NCBI GenBank assembly: GCA_902766045.1
Contig: CACXCA010000020.1
Location: 1 to 64,000, forward strand
DNA: 64,000 nucleotides
Direction of reading: 5' to 3'
Source: an uncultured Bacteroidales bacterium
Lineage (GTDB): Bacteria; Bacteroidota; Bacteroidia; Bacteroidales; Paludibacteraceae
In this document: piece after piece, positions 1 to 9,119 of the stretch
How the letters are laid out: each line of letters begins with the position of its first letter
Position numbering within the stretch: position 1 is the first letter of the stretch
Translations under genes and position numbers: made by a program
Notes under the pieces: generated by a model
Databases searched by the model: none
Seen by the model: the letters and a program-made list of their open reading frames with translations, nothing else
What the model was told of the DNA's origin: nothing

Positions 1-30
1 CATTTAAATATTTGTCACTATGCAAAAATA
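1..30 (-). promoter_or_regulatory. Possible promoter and start codon of a gene lying left of the window
   Basis: On the minus strand the sequence TATTTTTGCA (box at 23-30) fits the Bacteroidetes -7 element TAnnTTTG. A CAT triplet at 1-3 could be the ATG of a leftward gene whose body is outside the window. No clear -33 TTG is seen. This is only a suggestion, because the gene itself cannot be read. Confidence 0.3.
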
Positions 31-172
31 CGACACACTTTTTTCTTGCGGAAACATTTATTTCGGGAAGAATTACCCTTATTTCGGAAGTTAAGGTCTT
101 TGACCATACTTTTAGAGGAAATGGCTATTCAACAGGTGCAAATGAATTGTGAACTATGGTTCGCATCTATAG

Positions 173-595
173 TTATTCAAAGTTATTTCTCAAAAAAAGT
201 CCTTCCAACGTTGCTATACGCTGAAGTAACTGCAAAAAACGTTCATTGGGATTATACACCGTCATATATAAATCGCCACCATTCAAAGTGATGAGAACAT
301 TGTCGTTAGGAAAAAGGAAATTCATATACCCCTTCGTTGTACATTCTTTCACATGATCAAAGATATCCTCTGGAGATGGATTGCCATCGATGTCAAAATA
401 GCAACTGAGTTTTATGATCAGATATGCGAATTTCTGATACAATAGATTAATATACTGACTATTACAGAAATACTCATCCACTGCAAAATATTGTTTGGAA
501 CGTTCTGCCGAAACTTGTTCCGGCAGGAAGTCGATTACCCAAAAAGGCTTTTCCAAAAGAGATTCGATTTGATCTTCTGTAGTGTGTGATGTCAT
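173..595 (-). CDS. Conserved hypothetical protein, 140 aa
   Basis: I do not recognise a named family. The predicted protein is small, soluble and acidic. It has no signal peptide and no membrane segment, and is rich in aromatic residues (for example FWVIDFLPEQV near residue 18 and NGGDLYMTVYNPNERF near 105). It lies downstream of serS on the same strand but is separated from it by the terminator-like hairpin at 640-682, so it may have its own promoter. The opposite-strand frame over its 3' end (46-291) looks like a shadow. Function unknown. The coding call rests on length, a normal ATG and Bacteroidales-like composition. Confidence 0.7.
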   Translation of the reverse strand: MTSHTTEDQIESLLEKPFWVIDFLPEQVSAERSKQYFAVDEYFCNSQYINLLYQKFAYLIIKLSCYFDIDGNPSPEDIFDHVKECTTKGYMNFLFPNDNVLITLNGGDLYMTVYNPNERFLQLLQRIATLEGLFLRNNFE

Positions 596-639
596 GTTTT
601 ATTAGGTTTACCAATTCTTCCACACATGGAGTTTAGAAC

Positions 640-682
640 AAAAAGAGCATATCAAAATTCATTTTTGATACACTCTCTTTTT
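640..682 (-). terminator. Rho-independent terminator downstream of serS
   Basis: Outer arms AAAAAGAG (640-647) and CTCTTTTT (675-682) and inner arms TATCAAAA (650-657) and TTTTGATA (663-670) form a long hairpin. Read leftward it ends in a run of T. It begins 19 bases after the serS stop. Confidence 0.75.
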
Positions 683-700
683 ATATTATGGAAATACAAA

Positions 701-1972
701 TTACTTAATCATATCACAACCCATATAAGGAACAAGAGCTTTAGGAATCTTGATTCCCTCTGGTGTTTGATTATTCTCTAACAAAGCTGCCACGATACGA
801 GGCAAAGCCAATGCACTACCATTTAAGGTATGACACAATTGAGTTTTTTTATCAGCGCCCTTATATCTACACTTCAAACGATTAGCTTGATATGTATCAA
901 AATTAGAAACTGAAGAGACCTCCAACCAACGCTTTTGAGCTTCTGAATAGACTTCAAAATCAAAACATGTAGCAGCAGTGAAACTCATATCACCGCCACA
1001 CAGATGAAGAATACGGTATGGAAGTTCCAATTTCTTCAACAAACCTTCCACATGATCCAACATCTCTTGATGAGATTGTTTTGAGTGTTCAGGAGTATCA
1101 ATACGTACGATTTCTATTTTAGAAAACTCATGTAAACGATTCAAACCACGCACATCCTTACCATATGAACCAGCCTCACGACGGAAACACTGTGTATAAG
1201 CACAATTCTTAATAGGAAGGTCTTTCTCATCCAATATTACGTCACGATAAATGTTCGTTACAGGCACCTCTGCTGTAGGGATTAAATAAAGGTCATCCAC
1301 CTCACAGTGATACATCTGTCCCTCTTTATCTGGCAACTGACCTGTACCATATCCAGATGCTTGATTTACAACAGTAGGCGGCATGATTTCTGTATAGCCA
1401 GCCTCACGAGCATTATCCAAAAAGAAGTTGATCAATGCACGTTGCAAACGGGCACCCAATCCTTTATAAACAGGAAATCCTGCACCTGTAATTTTAACTC
1501 CAAGCTCAAAGTCTATTAAATCATATTTTTTTGCAAGTTCCCAGTGAGGAAGCGCATCAGCAGGCAAGGAAGGAATGTTATCTACAATTTTCACCACTTC
1601 ATTATCTTCCGCACTCTTTCCATCAGGCACATCATCATAAGGGATATTAGGAATTGTAAGCAATATAGAAGTAATATCATTTTGAGAACGATCCATATCC
1701 TCTTGCAAGTTCTTTGTCTGCTCTTTCAATGAAGCCACTTTATCTTTTGCTTGTTGAGCTTCATCTTTCTTGCCCTCTTTCATCAACTGACCCACACTTT
1801 TTGACAAAGTATTTATCTCAGCCAAAATAGCATCTAACGACGATTGCGATGTTCTTCTCACCTTATCTAACTCCAACACTTTTGCAATCGGTTCTTTGGC
1901 ATCAAAATGCTTTCTTGCCAATTTACGGATAACTTCATCCGGATTCTCTGTAATAACCTTAAGCGTTAACAT
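701..1972 (-). CDS. serS: Seryl-tRNA synthetase
   Basis: This cytoplasmic enzyme charges tRNA-Ser (and tRNA-Sec where present) with serine using ATP. At 423 aa it has the normal bacterial length. The first ~110 residues form the helical tRNA-binding arm, including the charged run KDEAQQAKDKVASLKEQTK. The class II catalytic core follows, with motif 2 near residues 262-275 (FRREAGSYGKDVRGLNRLHE) and motif 3 near 384-400 (NGSALALPRIVAALLEN). The ATG start gives the expected N-terminus MLTLKVITENPDEVIRKLARK. It is the third gene of a leftward run after the methyltransferase and the FKBP lipoprotein (39-bp gap). A TATCTTTG box at 2020-2027 inside the end of the upstream gene could give it a promoter of its own. 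Confidence 0.98.
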   Translation of the reverse strand: MLTLKVITENPDEVIRKLARKHFDAKEPIAKVLELDKVRRTSQSSLDAILAEINTLSKSVGQLMKEGKKDEAQQAKDKVASLKEQTKNLQEDMDRSQNDITSILLTIPNIPYDDVPDGKSAEDNEVVKIVDNIPSLPADALPHWELAKKYDLIDFELGVKITGAGFPVYKGLGARLQRALINFFLDNAREAGYTEIMPPTVVNQASGYGTGQLPDKEGQMYHCEVDDLYLIPTAEVPVTNIYRDVILDEKDLPIKNCAYTQCFRREAGSYGKDVRGLNRLHEFSKIEIVRIDTPEHSKQSHQEMLDHVEGLLKKLELPYRILHLCGGDMSFTAATCFDFEVYSEAQKRWLEVSSVSNFDTYQANRLKCRYKGADKKTQLCHTLNGSALALPRIVAALLENNQTPEGIKIPKALVPYMGCDMIK

Positions 1973-2011
1973 ACTTTTAACGATTTATATTGTTTTTATG
2001 ATCATTCAAAA

Positions 2012-2518
2012 TTACTCTACAAAGATAATACTATCCAACGTTATATCATAGATGAGCGCTGAATATTCTTTAATTTTATATTCTTTCTTATCATACACAG
2101 CTTTCAGCGAACGAGTGCCGTATGCTAAGTAATACGGAATATATAATCGATATGTAGAACCTTCATTCATGTGACGTAAACCGATATGAAATCCTTCCAT
2201 CATATCTTCCATTGCCTTTTTTTCTGTCATCGTGACAAATTGTCTATTATCGATAAAATAGCCATTATACGTTATTACAACAGTATCCTTAGCTCCCGGC
2301 TTTGCGCCTGTTCCTTGTATAAATATTTCATATAACAATCCAGAAGGATCTTCATACACACCTGCTTGCGATTTTTTCTCTTGTAAAAAAGACTCACCCC
2401 ACTCTTTATTCTTTTGAGCCTCAAGAATCGTATCTACTGGTTCTTCTTCTTTTTTACAAGACCCGAAAAACAAAGATAAGACACCTACAGTCCACAAGAT
2501 TTTCCTAAATAAATTCAT
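2012..2518 (-). CDS. FKBP-type peptidyl-prolyl isomerase-like lipoprotein (DUF4827-like)
   Basis: This is a predicted envelope lipoprotein of 168 aa. The signal peptide ends in LFFGSC, with the lipidated Cys at residue 21. The rest resembles an FKBP fold: GLLYEIFIQGTGAKPGAKD, then VVITYNGYFIDNRQF, then YRLYIPYYLAYGTR, then SALIYDITLDSI. It is short for an FKBP and the loop is altered (AYGTRS rather than AYGxxG), so isomerase activity is uncertain. It starts 12 bp after the O-methyltransferase and lies 39 bp before serS, so the three genes are probably co-transcribed. Likely role: folding or structural factor in the periplasm or outer membrane. Confidence 0.85.
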   Translation of the reverse strand: MNLFRKILWTVGVLSLFFGSCKKEEEPVDTILEAQKNKEWGESFLQEKKSQAGVYEDPSGLLYEIFIQGTGAKPGAKDTVVITYNGYFIDNRQFVTMTEKKAMEDMMEGFHIGLRHMNEGSTYRLYIPYYLAYGTRSLKAVYDKKEYKIKEYSALIYDITLDSIIFVE

Positions 2519-2530
2519 ATCTTCAATTAA

Positions 2531-3172
2531 TTAATTTTTTATTTTCCTTATCAATGTCATTCCATCACGAACAGGAATAATCACCTTTTCAACTCTATCA
2601 TCAGACATTATCAAATCATTGAATTTCTGTATTCCTACAGTCTGAGCATCTCTAGTTTCCTCTAGCACATGTCCATCCCACAAGGTATTATCAGCAATGA
2701 TCAATCCACCTAAACGGAGCTTTGGCATTACTGTTTCATAATACTCCACATAGTGACGTTTATTACCATCCATAAAGACGACGTCAAACCAACCATCTAT
2801 TGTCGGTATGATTTGTATTGCATCACCTATATGTAGTTTAATTTTAGCCGATGGATCTCTCTTCTCAAACAGTTGGAGCAAGAAATCCTCCATCTCGTCA
2901 TTGATCTCTATGGTATGCAATTCTCCAGTCTCAGGCAATGCTTCTGCCATACAAAGGGCAGAATAGCCTGTAAAGGTTCCGATTTCCAAAATTCGTTCGA
3001 CTGACATCATAGAACAAAACATCTTCAGTATTCTACCCTGAAGATGTCCTGATAACATACGAGGTTTCAATGTGTACAAATTTGTATCACGAACCAATTC
3101 CTTTAAATATTCCGGCTCACTGTCTATATGCTCCAAAATATATTTTTCTAAATTTTCATCTCTCAAATCCAT
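2531..3172 (-). CDS. O-methyltransferase, class I SAM-dependent
   Basis: The protein is 213 aa and cytoplasmic, of the Methyltransferase_3 (catechol O-methyltransferase-like) family. SAM motif I is RILEIGTFTGYSALCMAEAL near residues 60-79. The acidic ribose-binding segment is LHTIEIND, the metal and catalytic stretch is VVFMDGNKRHY (~130), and IIADNTLWDG lies near 155. Bacterial relatives include the tRNA hydroxyuridine methyltransferase TrmR and small-molecule O-methyltransferases. The sequence does not tell me the substrate. It is first in a run with the FKBP lipoprotein and serS. A minus-strand TATCTTTGCA box (3181-3188) lies just upstream of the ATG. Confidence 0.93.
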   Translation of the reverse strand: MDLRDENLEKYILEHIDSEPEYLKELVRDTNLYTLKPRMLSGHLQGRILKMFCSMMSVERILEIGTFTGYSALCMAEALPETGELHTIEINDEMEDFLLQLFEKRDPSAKIKLHIGDAIQIIPTIDGWFDVVFMDGNKRHYVEYYETVMPKLRLGGLIIADNTLWDGHVLEETRDAQTVGIQKFNDLIMSDDRVEKVIIPVRDGMTLIRKIKN

Positions 3173-3211
3173 AATAGATGCAAAGATACAGAAAATCCGC
3201 CAAATAATTTT

Positions 3212-4198
3212 TTACCAATAAACAACCGGACATGGATACTTCTCATGTTTACGAATGATGTAAATCAAGTTGATTTCATGAGACCATGAACCATTTTTCT
3301 TTGTTCGTGCAGTAAACAGGTCATATACATAACTGAACTGGAAACTACCAAATTGCAAACCAGCCATAAAGGAAGGTGTGTAAACATCAGTGAAATCCGA
3401 CTTAAATGCTACTCCCACCAACAATGGACTATATAATAAACCTACACCTGCATAGAAATTTTGGAATTCGCCCTGCATCTGATAGTAAACATTTGTAAAC
3501 AAATAGTTACTAGACAAGTCCGAACGTCCAAACAATCCATTCTGGGATTGTAGATCATGGAAATAACTAGCATGAACAGTAAATTTACGTTCCAAAACAT
3601 TATCTTGTTTATCCAAGAAACCATTCTTAGGTTCCCCGATATGATAGATTGAAACACCAAACGTCAACATGTTCTCTATTACAAATGCTCCTCCCGCCGA
3701 GAAATCTGCAAAAACACGCGAATCATTACCGATGTTTTCCAAGGTTGGTGTCATCACTTTTCTGTAATATGTATCATATTGGTCTTCAAACTCAAACTTA
3801 TCGCCCAAGAAATTAGCAAAAAGCGCAGCCTGAACACCCAAGCGAATAAAATAGTGATCCTTTAAACGTATCGTATGCGCATACACTAAATTGAACTCAT
3901 TAATCTGATATGTTCCTGCCGCCATATTATCGTATGTATAGGCAAATCCTGCCGAACACATCTGCTTATAAAAGTTCTGATCGTATGATGCACGAATAGT
4001 ATGGAATTTATTACCTAATGCAGGCCAATGTTGTCTATAGTTCAAACCAAAACGAATAGAATTCGCTGCTCCTGCCAATGCTGGGTTCAGCGCAAACGGA
4101 GTCGTATTATGACTCGTCAATGAATAATCCTGTGCGAATGTACTTAGCGGGAGTGTACAAATCACCATTAGTAATCCTATAAAATATTTCCTCATCAC
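3212..4198 (-). CDS. PorP/SprF family type IX secretion membrane protein
   Basis: This is an outer-membrane beta-barrel protein of the PorP/SprF family, 328 aa, with a signal peptide ending in LSTFAQ (residue 23). Family features include the opening QDYSLTSHNTTPFALNPALAG (mature N-terminus with the NPA motif), FGLNYRQHWPALG, and alternating aromatic beta strands to the C-terminus. Members help T9SS-dependent secretion or anchoring of gliding and surface proteins in Bacteroidetes. The T9SS-tailed proteins elsewhere in the window agree with an active system, although no core Por genes are present. It is a solo gene preceded by a 324-bp leader region. Confidence 0.92.
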   Translation of the reverse strand: MMRKYFIGLLMVICTLPLSTFAQDYSLTSHNTTPFALNPALAGAANSIRFGLNYRQHWPALGNKFHTIRASYDQNFYKQMCSAGFAYTYDNMAAGTYQINEFNLVYAHTIRLKDHYFIRLGVQAALFANFLGDKFEFEDQYDTYYRKVMTPTLENIGNDSRVFADFSAGGAFVIENMLTFGVSIYHIGEPKNGFLDKQDNVLERKFTVHASYFHDLQSQNGLFGRSDLSSNYLFTNVYYQMQGEFQNFYAGVGLLYSPLLVGVAFKSDFTDVYTPSFMAGLQFGSFQFSYVYDLFTARTKKNGSWSHEINLIYIIRKHEKYPCPVVYW

Positions 4199-4331
4199 AT
4201 TCTATTTTATATTTGACACATATCCTTTTCCTTCTCTCTAAATCTTTTGGACATAAATAGATAACTACGTCTTAACACATCTCTACTACTATTATGGATG
4301 CGAATAGATAGTCACTTTTCATATCTTCCTC

Positions 4332-4363
4332 CAAAGATACATCTAAATCTGAATAAAGTTCAA
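4332..4363 (-). promoter_or_regulatory. Promoter of the porP/sprF-like gene
   Basis: Minus strand TTG (4361-4363), 21-base spacer, TATCTTTG (4332-4339). This matches the Bacteroidetes consensus TTG - N19-21 - TAnnTTTG. It lies 134 bases before the ATG at 4198. Confidence 0.45.
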
Positions 4364-4457
4364 CTCAAATGCTTTTTTTGCTTTTCATCTATTAATTTTA
4401 TTTATACAGACAATTCAAATATACAAAAATAAACATTAATTAACAATAAAATAAAAT

Positions 4458-4495
4458 AAAAGAGTCAGAATTTATTTATTCTTCTACTCTTTTTT
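4458..4495 (-). terminator. Terminator-like hairpin after the M16 peptidase gene
   Basis: Arms AAAAGAGT (4458-4465) and ACTCTTTT (4486-4493), with an inner AGAA/TTCT pair. T runs lie on both sides, so it could act in either direction. It sits about 28 bases after the stop of the leftward M16 gene. Confidence 0.55.
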
Positions 4496-4522
4496 ATGGA
4501 ACAACCTAACAATCGTGTTTAA

Positions 4523-5764
4523 TTAGGCTTTACATGCATACACTAAAGAGGATATACATTTTTCATCAAACACTTCTCTCGACACCTCTTGTAGAATCTG
4601 AGGGGTAAGGGCATCCAACTGTTTGGAGACACTCTCTAATGTCTCAAACTTATTGAAATACAAAAAGCTTTTGGCCAATGAAAGAACCAAATTTTCTCGA
4701 TTCTCCTGCATAATAGCCATCTGTCCCATCAACTGTTTCTTATACCGGTCTATCTGCAAAGTGGTCATTTGCTGTTCTCGCATCTTTTTCAATTCCGACA
4801 TCACCAACTGTGTACATTTCTCCCGATTCTTTTCATCTGTTCCGAAATAAACTACCCACAAACCAGCATCTGAATATGAAGTATAGGTTGATTCCACATT
4901 ATAGGCCATACCATTTTTTTCTCGTAACAACATATTGAGACGACTATTCATCGAAGGTCCTCCAATGATATTATTTAGTAAGCACAAAGGCAACCTCTTA
5001 TCATCATATAAATCATATCCATGTGCACCAATCATGACATGTGACTGCGAGGTGTGTTTATTCACAATTTTAGAAAATGGTGTGACAGATGATGATATCA
5101 AGTTATTTGAATCGCTTTTCTTGGCAGGAATATCGGAAACATACTTCATCACGATTCTTTTCACTCTAGAGAATGGTATCTTACCCAACGAAAAGAATAA
5201 GATTTTATCTGTATTATATGTCCGTTGCACAAACGCAATAGCATCTTCAGTCTTGTATTTCTTCAGTCGTCTCGCCTCCCCTAAGATATTTCTACCTAAC
5301 GGAGATCCTTCAAAAAACAACTCCTCAAAGTCATCGTATATTTGTTCCGAAGGTGTATCCTTATAGGATTGTATTTCATCAATAATCACATCCACCTCCT
5401 TTTCTAACTCTTTCTGAGGAAAAGTAGCATGAAAAACTATGTCGGAGCAGAGATCAACGGCACGTTCAAAATCTTCACACAGGAAATTAGCATATACGAA
5501 GGTCTCTTCTTTAGTTGTATATGCATTCAATTCGCCGCCAACAGACTCTAATCGATTCAAGATATGCCAAGATTTTCTTTTCTTTGTTCCCTTAAACAAC
5601 GTGTGTTCGATAAAATGAGCCATACCTGACTCTTTTTCTAATTCGTCACGTGTACCAACATTAATTGCATAACCACAATATGCAACTGGAGAATCATCAT
5701 AAAGATGTAAGATACGAACACCATTAGGCAACTCATCATAAAATATATCTCTCTGTAAATCCAT
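4523..5764 (-). CDS. M16 family zinc metallopeptidase (insulinase/processing-peptidase type)
   Basis: This is a 413-aa peptidase with one active N-terminal M16 domain and one M16_C domain. The inverted zinc motif HxxEH is AHFIEHTLFKGT, with H50, E53 and H54. The distal glutamate helix is KELEKEVDVIIDEI near 127-140. No signal peptide is evident, so a cytoplasmic location is likely. The C-terminal half has the usual GGPSMNSRLNMLLREKNGMA segment. It begins 17 bp after the DUF3109 gene and is probably co-transcribed with it. Members cleave small proteins or peptides; the specific substrate is unknown. Confidence 0.93.
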   Translation of the reverse strand: MDLQRDIFYDELPNGVRILHLYDDSPVAYCGYAINVGTRDELEKESGMAHFIEHTLFKGTKKRKSWHILNRLESVGGELNAYTTKEETFVYANFLCEDFERAVDLCSDIVFHATFPQKELEKEVDVIIDEIQSYKDTPSEQIYDDFEELFFEGSPLGRNILGEARRLKKYKTEDAIAFVQRTYNTDKILFFSLGKIPFSRVKRIVMKYVSDIPAKKSDSNNLISSSVTPFSKIVNKHTSQSHVMIGAHGYDLYDDKRLPLCLLNNIIGGPSMNSRLNMLLREKNGMAYNVESTYTSYSDAGLWVVYFGTDEKNREKCTQLVMSELKKMREQQMTTLQIDRYKKQLMGQMAIMQENRENLVLSLAKSFLYFNKFETLESVSKQLDALTPQILQEVSREVFDEKCISSLVYACKA

Positions 5765-5781
5765 TCAGCTAATAGGTTTGA

Positions 5782-6366
5782 TTATTTATTCATCTTTTTG
5801 ATTTCCTCAGCTGCGATACAGACTTTCTCATACCACTCGGCACCAAAACGTCGAATAAGCGGTTCTTTAAGGAACTGATAGACAGGAAGACCACACTTAC
5901 GACCTTGTTCAAATGCAGCCTTGCATACTTTCCAACGATGTATATTTATGCCAACAGTTCCATTCCTAAGGTTCTCCAATCTAACTGGATATAAATGACA
6001 GGATATCGGCTTATAGAAATCAATCTTACCCTCTCTATAGGCTTTTTCTATGGCACATTTACAGACTCCATTTTCATCCAAATAAGTAAAGACGCACTCG
6101 CAACCATCCACAATCGATGTAACACGATCGCCTTCAATATCTATATATGAAACGCCTTGTTTTTCAATAACTGCCTTAGATTTATCGGACAAATCATCCC
6201 AGACAACAGGAAGGATTTTTTCCAATATAGGCACTTCCGATTCTTCCAAAGGTGCACCTGAATCTCCTTCTATACAACATATTCCTTTACAGTCCGACAG
6301 ATCGCAACAAAATTGCTTTTCAAATAAATCCATCGAAATGATTGTATCGTCAATCTGAATCATCAT
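5782..6366 (-). CDS. DUF3109 family cysteine-rich protein
   Basis: A 194-aa soluble protein that I recognise as DUF3109, a widespread Bacteroidetes family of unknown function related in layout to the YkgJ/zinc- or iron-cluster proteins. It has a cysteine cluster at residues 20-31 (CCDLSDCKGICC). Further conserved cysteines lie in DGCECVFTYL, GVCKCAI, PISCHLYPVRL and KCGLP. The even spacing of paired cysteines suggests metal or Fe-S binding; this is inference. The ATG could also be the second Met codon, 3 bases in. It is the first gene of a two-gene leftward unit with the M16 peptidase. Confidence 0.9.
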   Translation of the reverse strand: MMIQIDDTIISMDLFEKQFCCDLSDCKGICCIEGDSGAPLEESEVPILEKILPVVWDDLSDKSKAVIEKQGVSYIDIEGDRVTSIVDGCECVFTYLDENGVCKCAIEKAYREGKIDFYKPISCHLYPVRLENLRNGTVGINIHRWKVCKAAFEQGRKCGLPVYQFLKEPLIRRFGAEWYEKVCIAAEEIKKMNK

Positions 6367-6386
6367 GTTAGTACAAAATTTTCATG

Positions 6387-6394
6387 CAAAATTA
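6387..6394 (-). promoter_or_regulatory. -7 promoter element before the DUF3109 gene
   Basis: Minus-strand TAATTTTGCATGAAAA contains TAnnTTTG at 6387-6394, 21 bases upstream of the ATG. No good -33 TTG is visible at 19-21 bases. The same TTTTTGCATGAAAA wording is seen before rsmA (60317-60324). Confidence 0.45.
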
Positions 6395-6470
6395 TTATTT
6401 TTCTCTCAAATACCATCACGTTTTACTACAAAAAGGTCTTTTGCCAAATGCACACTCTCTTTAAAGAAAA

Positions 6471-6507
6471 AAAGCGAAGGAACAGATTCTCACCATTCCT
6501 TCGCTTT
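6471..6507 (-). terminator. Rho-independent terminator of the beta-helix protein operon
   Basis: Perfect 12-bp arms AAAGCGAAGGAA (6471-6482) and TTCCTTCGCTTT (6496-6507). Read leftward they are followed by a run of T (6467-6473 on the complement). It lies 27 bases beyond the stop of the 861-aa gene. Confidence 0.85.
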
Positions 6508-6533
6508 ATCTTATTTATTATATCATTACTATT

Positions 6534-9119
6534 TTACCATTGGAAACCTCCGCCTCCACCACCGAAGGCACTACCATTACCAGTCTGTGTGCTGACCTGA
6601 AAGCTAGTGAAACCGTTGATGCTGAAATTTTGTGCCGGAGTGTACATGCCGAAACGTCCATCGAAATAATCCATAGCTCCGTTGAAGCTGTTTCCAACAT
6701 AGAACTTATAATTCTTCACTTCTGAATTGTACGCACATACGGCGCCACTCTTTCTGTTGCTAGTCAAAGGATCCAACGGCATCTTAATCGCCGCCAACAC
6801 CTGTCCGGCATCATTAGCCACCAAAATATATTGATCCTTAGACAATGAGATGTCACTGCTATAGATATGTCCCTTCGACTCTACAGGAATTGACTCATTG
6901 AACATTCCATTTCCACCAACAGCAAATACAAATCCACCCTGGTGTTTCCATCCTGTATCTGTGTCCAATGGAGAGTTTAGAGAATGACTCTGCGCCACAA
7001 CTGTGATACCGCCCGAAACAATCATATCTCCGTTAGAATCCAATCCGTCTCCCATACACTGTGCATAGTGCAATCCTCCTTCCACATATATATGTACACT
7101 CTTAGAACTCTCATTTCCATCTGTAGCGTTCCATGCATCATCGTCTGCAATAACGTATGTCTTACTGTCTCCACCTAATCTGATGATAGCTCCAGACAAA
7201 GCCTCGTATGACGACAACACTCTTAGATCACCACCCATGATTTCAAGTTTCTCTTTTCCGAAAACTCCCTGATCATACGGTGCATCCACTTCGATATCTC
7301 CACCGTTAATTTTAACCTCAGGTGCTAAAATACCAGTATCGAATGCATAAATATCAATCGTACCGCTGTTAATCACAACTGATTTACCTGCTCTGATTCC
7401 CTTAGGATAGCCATGGTACTTCGTACGTTCCATTTCAATTGAGTTACCTGGAATGATGTAGGTTTCACCGCTACGGTTTCCTGCGCTAATAGAGAGCACA
7501 TAATCATTTATGCTACCTCCATCACTTCCCAACGTGATGGTTCCATCACAGATCAGACCTTTACCCAACGAAGATGAGAGTTTATTATCCCCACCTGTGA
7601 TTGTAACGTTTCCTTCCACCTTAATTGCCTTCGCCGTAGCATATTCATAGTCTGGTTTGGAGCTACTTGTATTCCAACCTGGCCAACTCCAGCCGCCCCC
7701 TCCTCCACCTTGTGAAGAAGTATTGGATTCCTTCGTAATAAAATATCCGCCATCAACCGAAATCGACAACTCTCCGTCTGTGATTGTCAAATCTCCATCT
7801 GCCTTGATTCCCTTCGCTAATTTAGCATCAGAACCAATCTTTATTGTGTTCTTTCCTCCTGAAATGGTCACATTACCATCACATTTGATACCCATACAAG
7901 ACACAGTATCACGATTCGCTTTCTCATCATAATAATTACCTGTGAGATCTATCGTACATGTACCTCCACTAATGGCTACATTGGCATCTGAATTAATTCC
8001 TTTAGCTGCCACACCGTTTCCTTTTATCTCAATAGTACCATCTCCCGAGATCTCCACATCACCATCGCACGAGATACCTGCATTATATCCATAATCATTA
8101 TTTTCCCCAGCAAATGGTTCTTTTGCCTCTAATGAGATCTGTACAGAACCTCCAGAGACAAGAGCTTTCTTCTTCCCTCTAATTGCCTTGGATCCTTTTC
8201 CAGAGACACTAGCACTCAAAGCACCTCCTTTGATTTCCACAACACTGTCACACTTCAATCCTTTTGAATCATCAGAAGAAATAGATAATGAAACCTTTCC
8301 ATCCTTAATATAAATCAACTCACTACAATCTACGCCATCACTCTTCGTGCCTTTGATGGACAACTCTCCGCCATACATCTCCAAGCCGTCAGCATTGATA
8401 CCATCTCCTTCTGCTTGGTCAATAGATACTTTTCCACTGTATATCTCAATTCGTTTCGAAGAGTTGATCGCATGTTGTTTCTTACCTTGCACAGTCAACT
8501 CACCGGTACTTGCCAGGCTATCTTGACTAATCTTAAGTTTTGATTTTGAATAAAGTGCTGATTTAAAATTATTCCCATTACCATCAGACAACACTGATTT
8601 ACCAATCAAATGGACGGTAGCCGCATACGATTCATCGTCCAATCCTTTGTTCAGCACAATAGGTGAATTATCTCCCGAGAGAGAGAGATTGTCAAACACC
8701 AATGTATAGCCTTTGTCTGGTGTGAAATCAAAAGATCCATCCGAAGAAGATCCAGAAAGATAATATACAACACCTTTCTTCCCAACATGAGAAACGAGCG
8801 TCACATGAGCAGCATCCGTATAAGTCTCAATCTCTTCACCATACGGGTTGTTAATAATCACTGAACTATTCTGATAGGTAATAAACACGGTATCTCTAGC
8901 ACCTAAATCGAATGTAGCGCTATCAACATCTGCAATATTATAGGCTTTTCCTTCCTTACCCTCGATTAAAATCTTGCCATCTTTAAAACGTATTGTATCA
9001 ACCTCAGAAATTTTAATACTCTCCTTCCCCACATTACCTAAATATATAATAATAGATCGTTGAGCCCAAAGCAACAGACCCAAAAACGATGCGAATAAGA
9101 GAACAGAAATCCTTTTCAT
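6534..9119 (-). CDS. Secreted beta-helix protein with carbohydrate-binding domain (DUF4353-like)
   Basis: 861 aa with a signal peptide (MKRISVLLFASFLGLLLWAQ). Residues ~20-75 hold a short module (KESIKISEVDTIRFKDGK, then IADVDSATFDLG) also seen in other secreted proteins here. From about 95 to 700 there are many ~24-residue repeats of the form GIKCDGNVTISGG, typical of a right-handed parallel beta-helix and of the 'carbohydrate-binding domain' DUF4353 proteins often found near CotH kinases. There is a glycine-rich insertion SSQGGGGGGWSWPGW near residue 470 and the end is glycine-rich (GGGGGGFQW). No clear T9SS tail is seen. The start ATG overlaps the stop of the upstream T9SS-tailed gene by 4 bases (ATGA), so the two are translationally coupled. 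Probably exported to the surface; the ligand is unknown. Confidence 0.88.
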   Translation of the reverse strand: MKRISVLLFASFLGLLLWAQRSIIIYLGNVGKESIKISEVDTIRFKDGKILIEGKEGKAYNIADVDSATFDLGARDTVFITYQNSSVIINNPYGEEIETYTDAAHVTLVSHVGKKGVVYYLSGSSSDGSFDFTPDKGYTLVFDNLSLSGDNSPIVLNKGLDDESYAATVHLIGKSVLSDGNGNNFKSALYSKSKLKISQDSLASTGELTVQGKKQHAINSSKRIEIYSGKVSIDQAEGDGINADGLEMYGGELSIKGTKSDGVDCSELIYIKDGKVSLSISSDDSKGLKCDSVVEIKGGALSASVSGKGSKAIRGKKKALVSGGSVQISLEAKEPFAGENNDYGYNAGISCDGDVEISGDGTIEIKGNGVAAKGINSDANVAISGGTCTIDLTGNYYDEKANRDTVSCMGIKCDGNVTISGGKNTIKIGSDAKLAKGIKADGDLTITDGELSISVDGGYFITKESNTSSQGGGGGGWSWPGWNTSSSKPDYEYATAKAIKVEGNVTITGGDNKLSSSLGKGLICDGTITLGSDGGSINDYVLSISAGNRSGETYIIPGNSIEMERTKYHGYPKGIRAGKSVVINSGTIDIYAFDTGILAPEVKINGGDIEVDAPYDQGVFGKEKLEIMGGDLRVLSSYEALSGAIIRLGGDSKTYVIADDDAWNATDGNESSKSVHIYVEGGLHYAQCMGDGLDSNGDMIVSGGITVVAQSHSLNSPLDTDTGWKHQGGFVFAVGGNGMFNESIPVESKGHIYSSDISLSKDQYILVANDAGQVLAAIKMPLDPLTSNRKSGAVCAYNSEVKNYKFYVGNSFNGAMDYFDGRFGMYTPAQNFSINGFTSFQVSTQTGNGSAFGGGGGGFQW

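Larger units (their letters stand above)
4199..4522. other. Intergenic region between the M16 peptidase gene and the porP-like gene
   Basis: This stretch is AT-rich and non-coding. Its left side holds a probable promoter for the porP-like gene: minus-strand TATCTTTG at 4332-4339, with a TTG (CAA at 4361-4363 on the plus strand) 21 bases upstream. That implies a 5' leader of about 125 bases. Its right side holds the hairpin at 4458-4495. I see no RNA gene or ORF. Confidence 0.5.

Noticed and set aside
46-291. Open frame on the plus strand, 81 codons
   Set aside because: It overlaps the 3' end of the 140-aa minus-strand gene and has low-complexity, unrelated text and no promoter.
6540-8160. 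Glycine-rich and repeated text of the beta-helix gene as a DNA tandem repeat array
   Set aside because: The repetition is at protein level with variable codons, not a nucleotide repeat or CRISPR.
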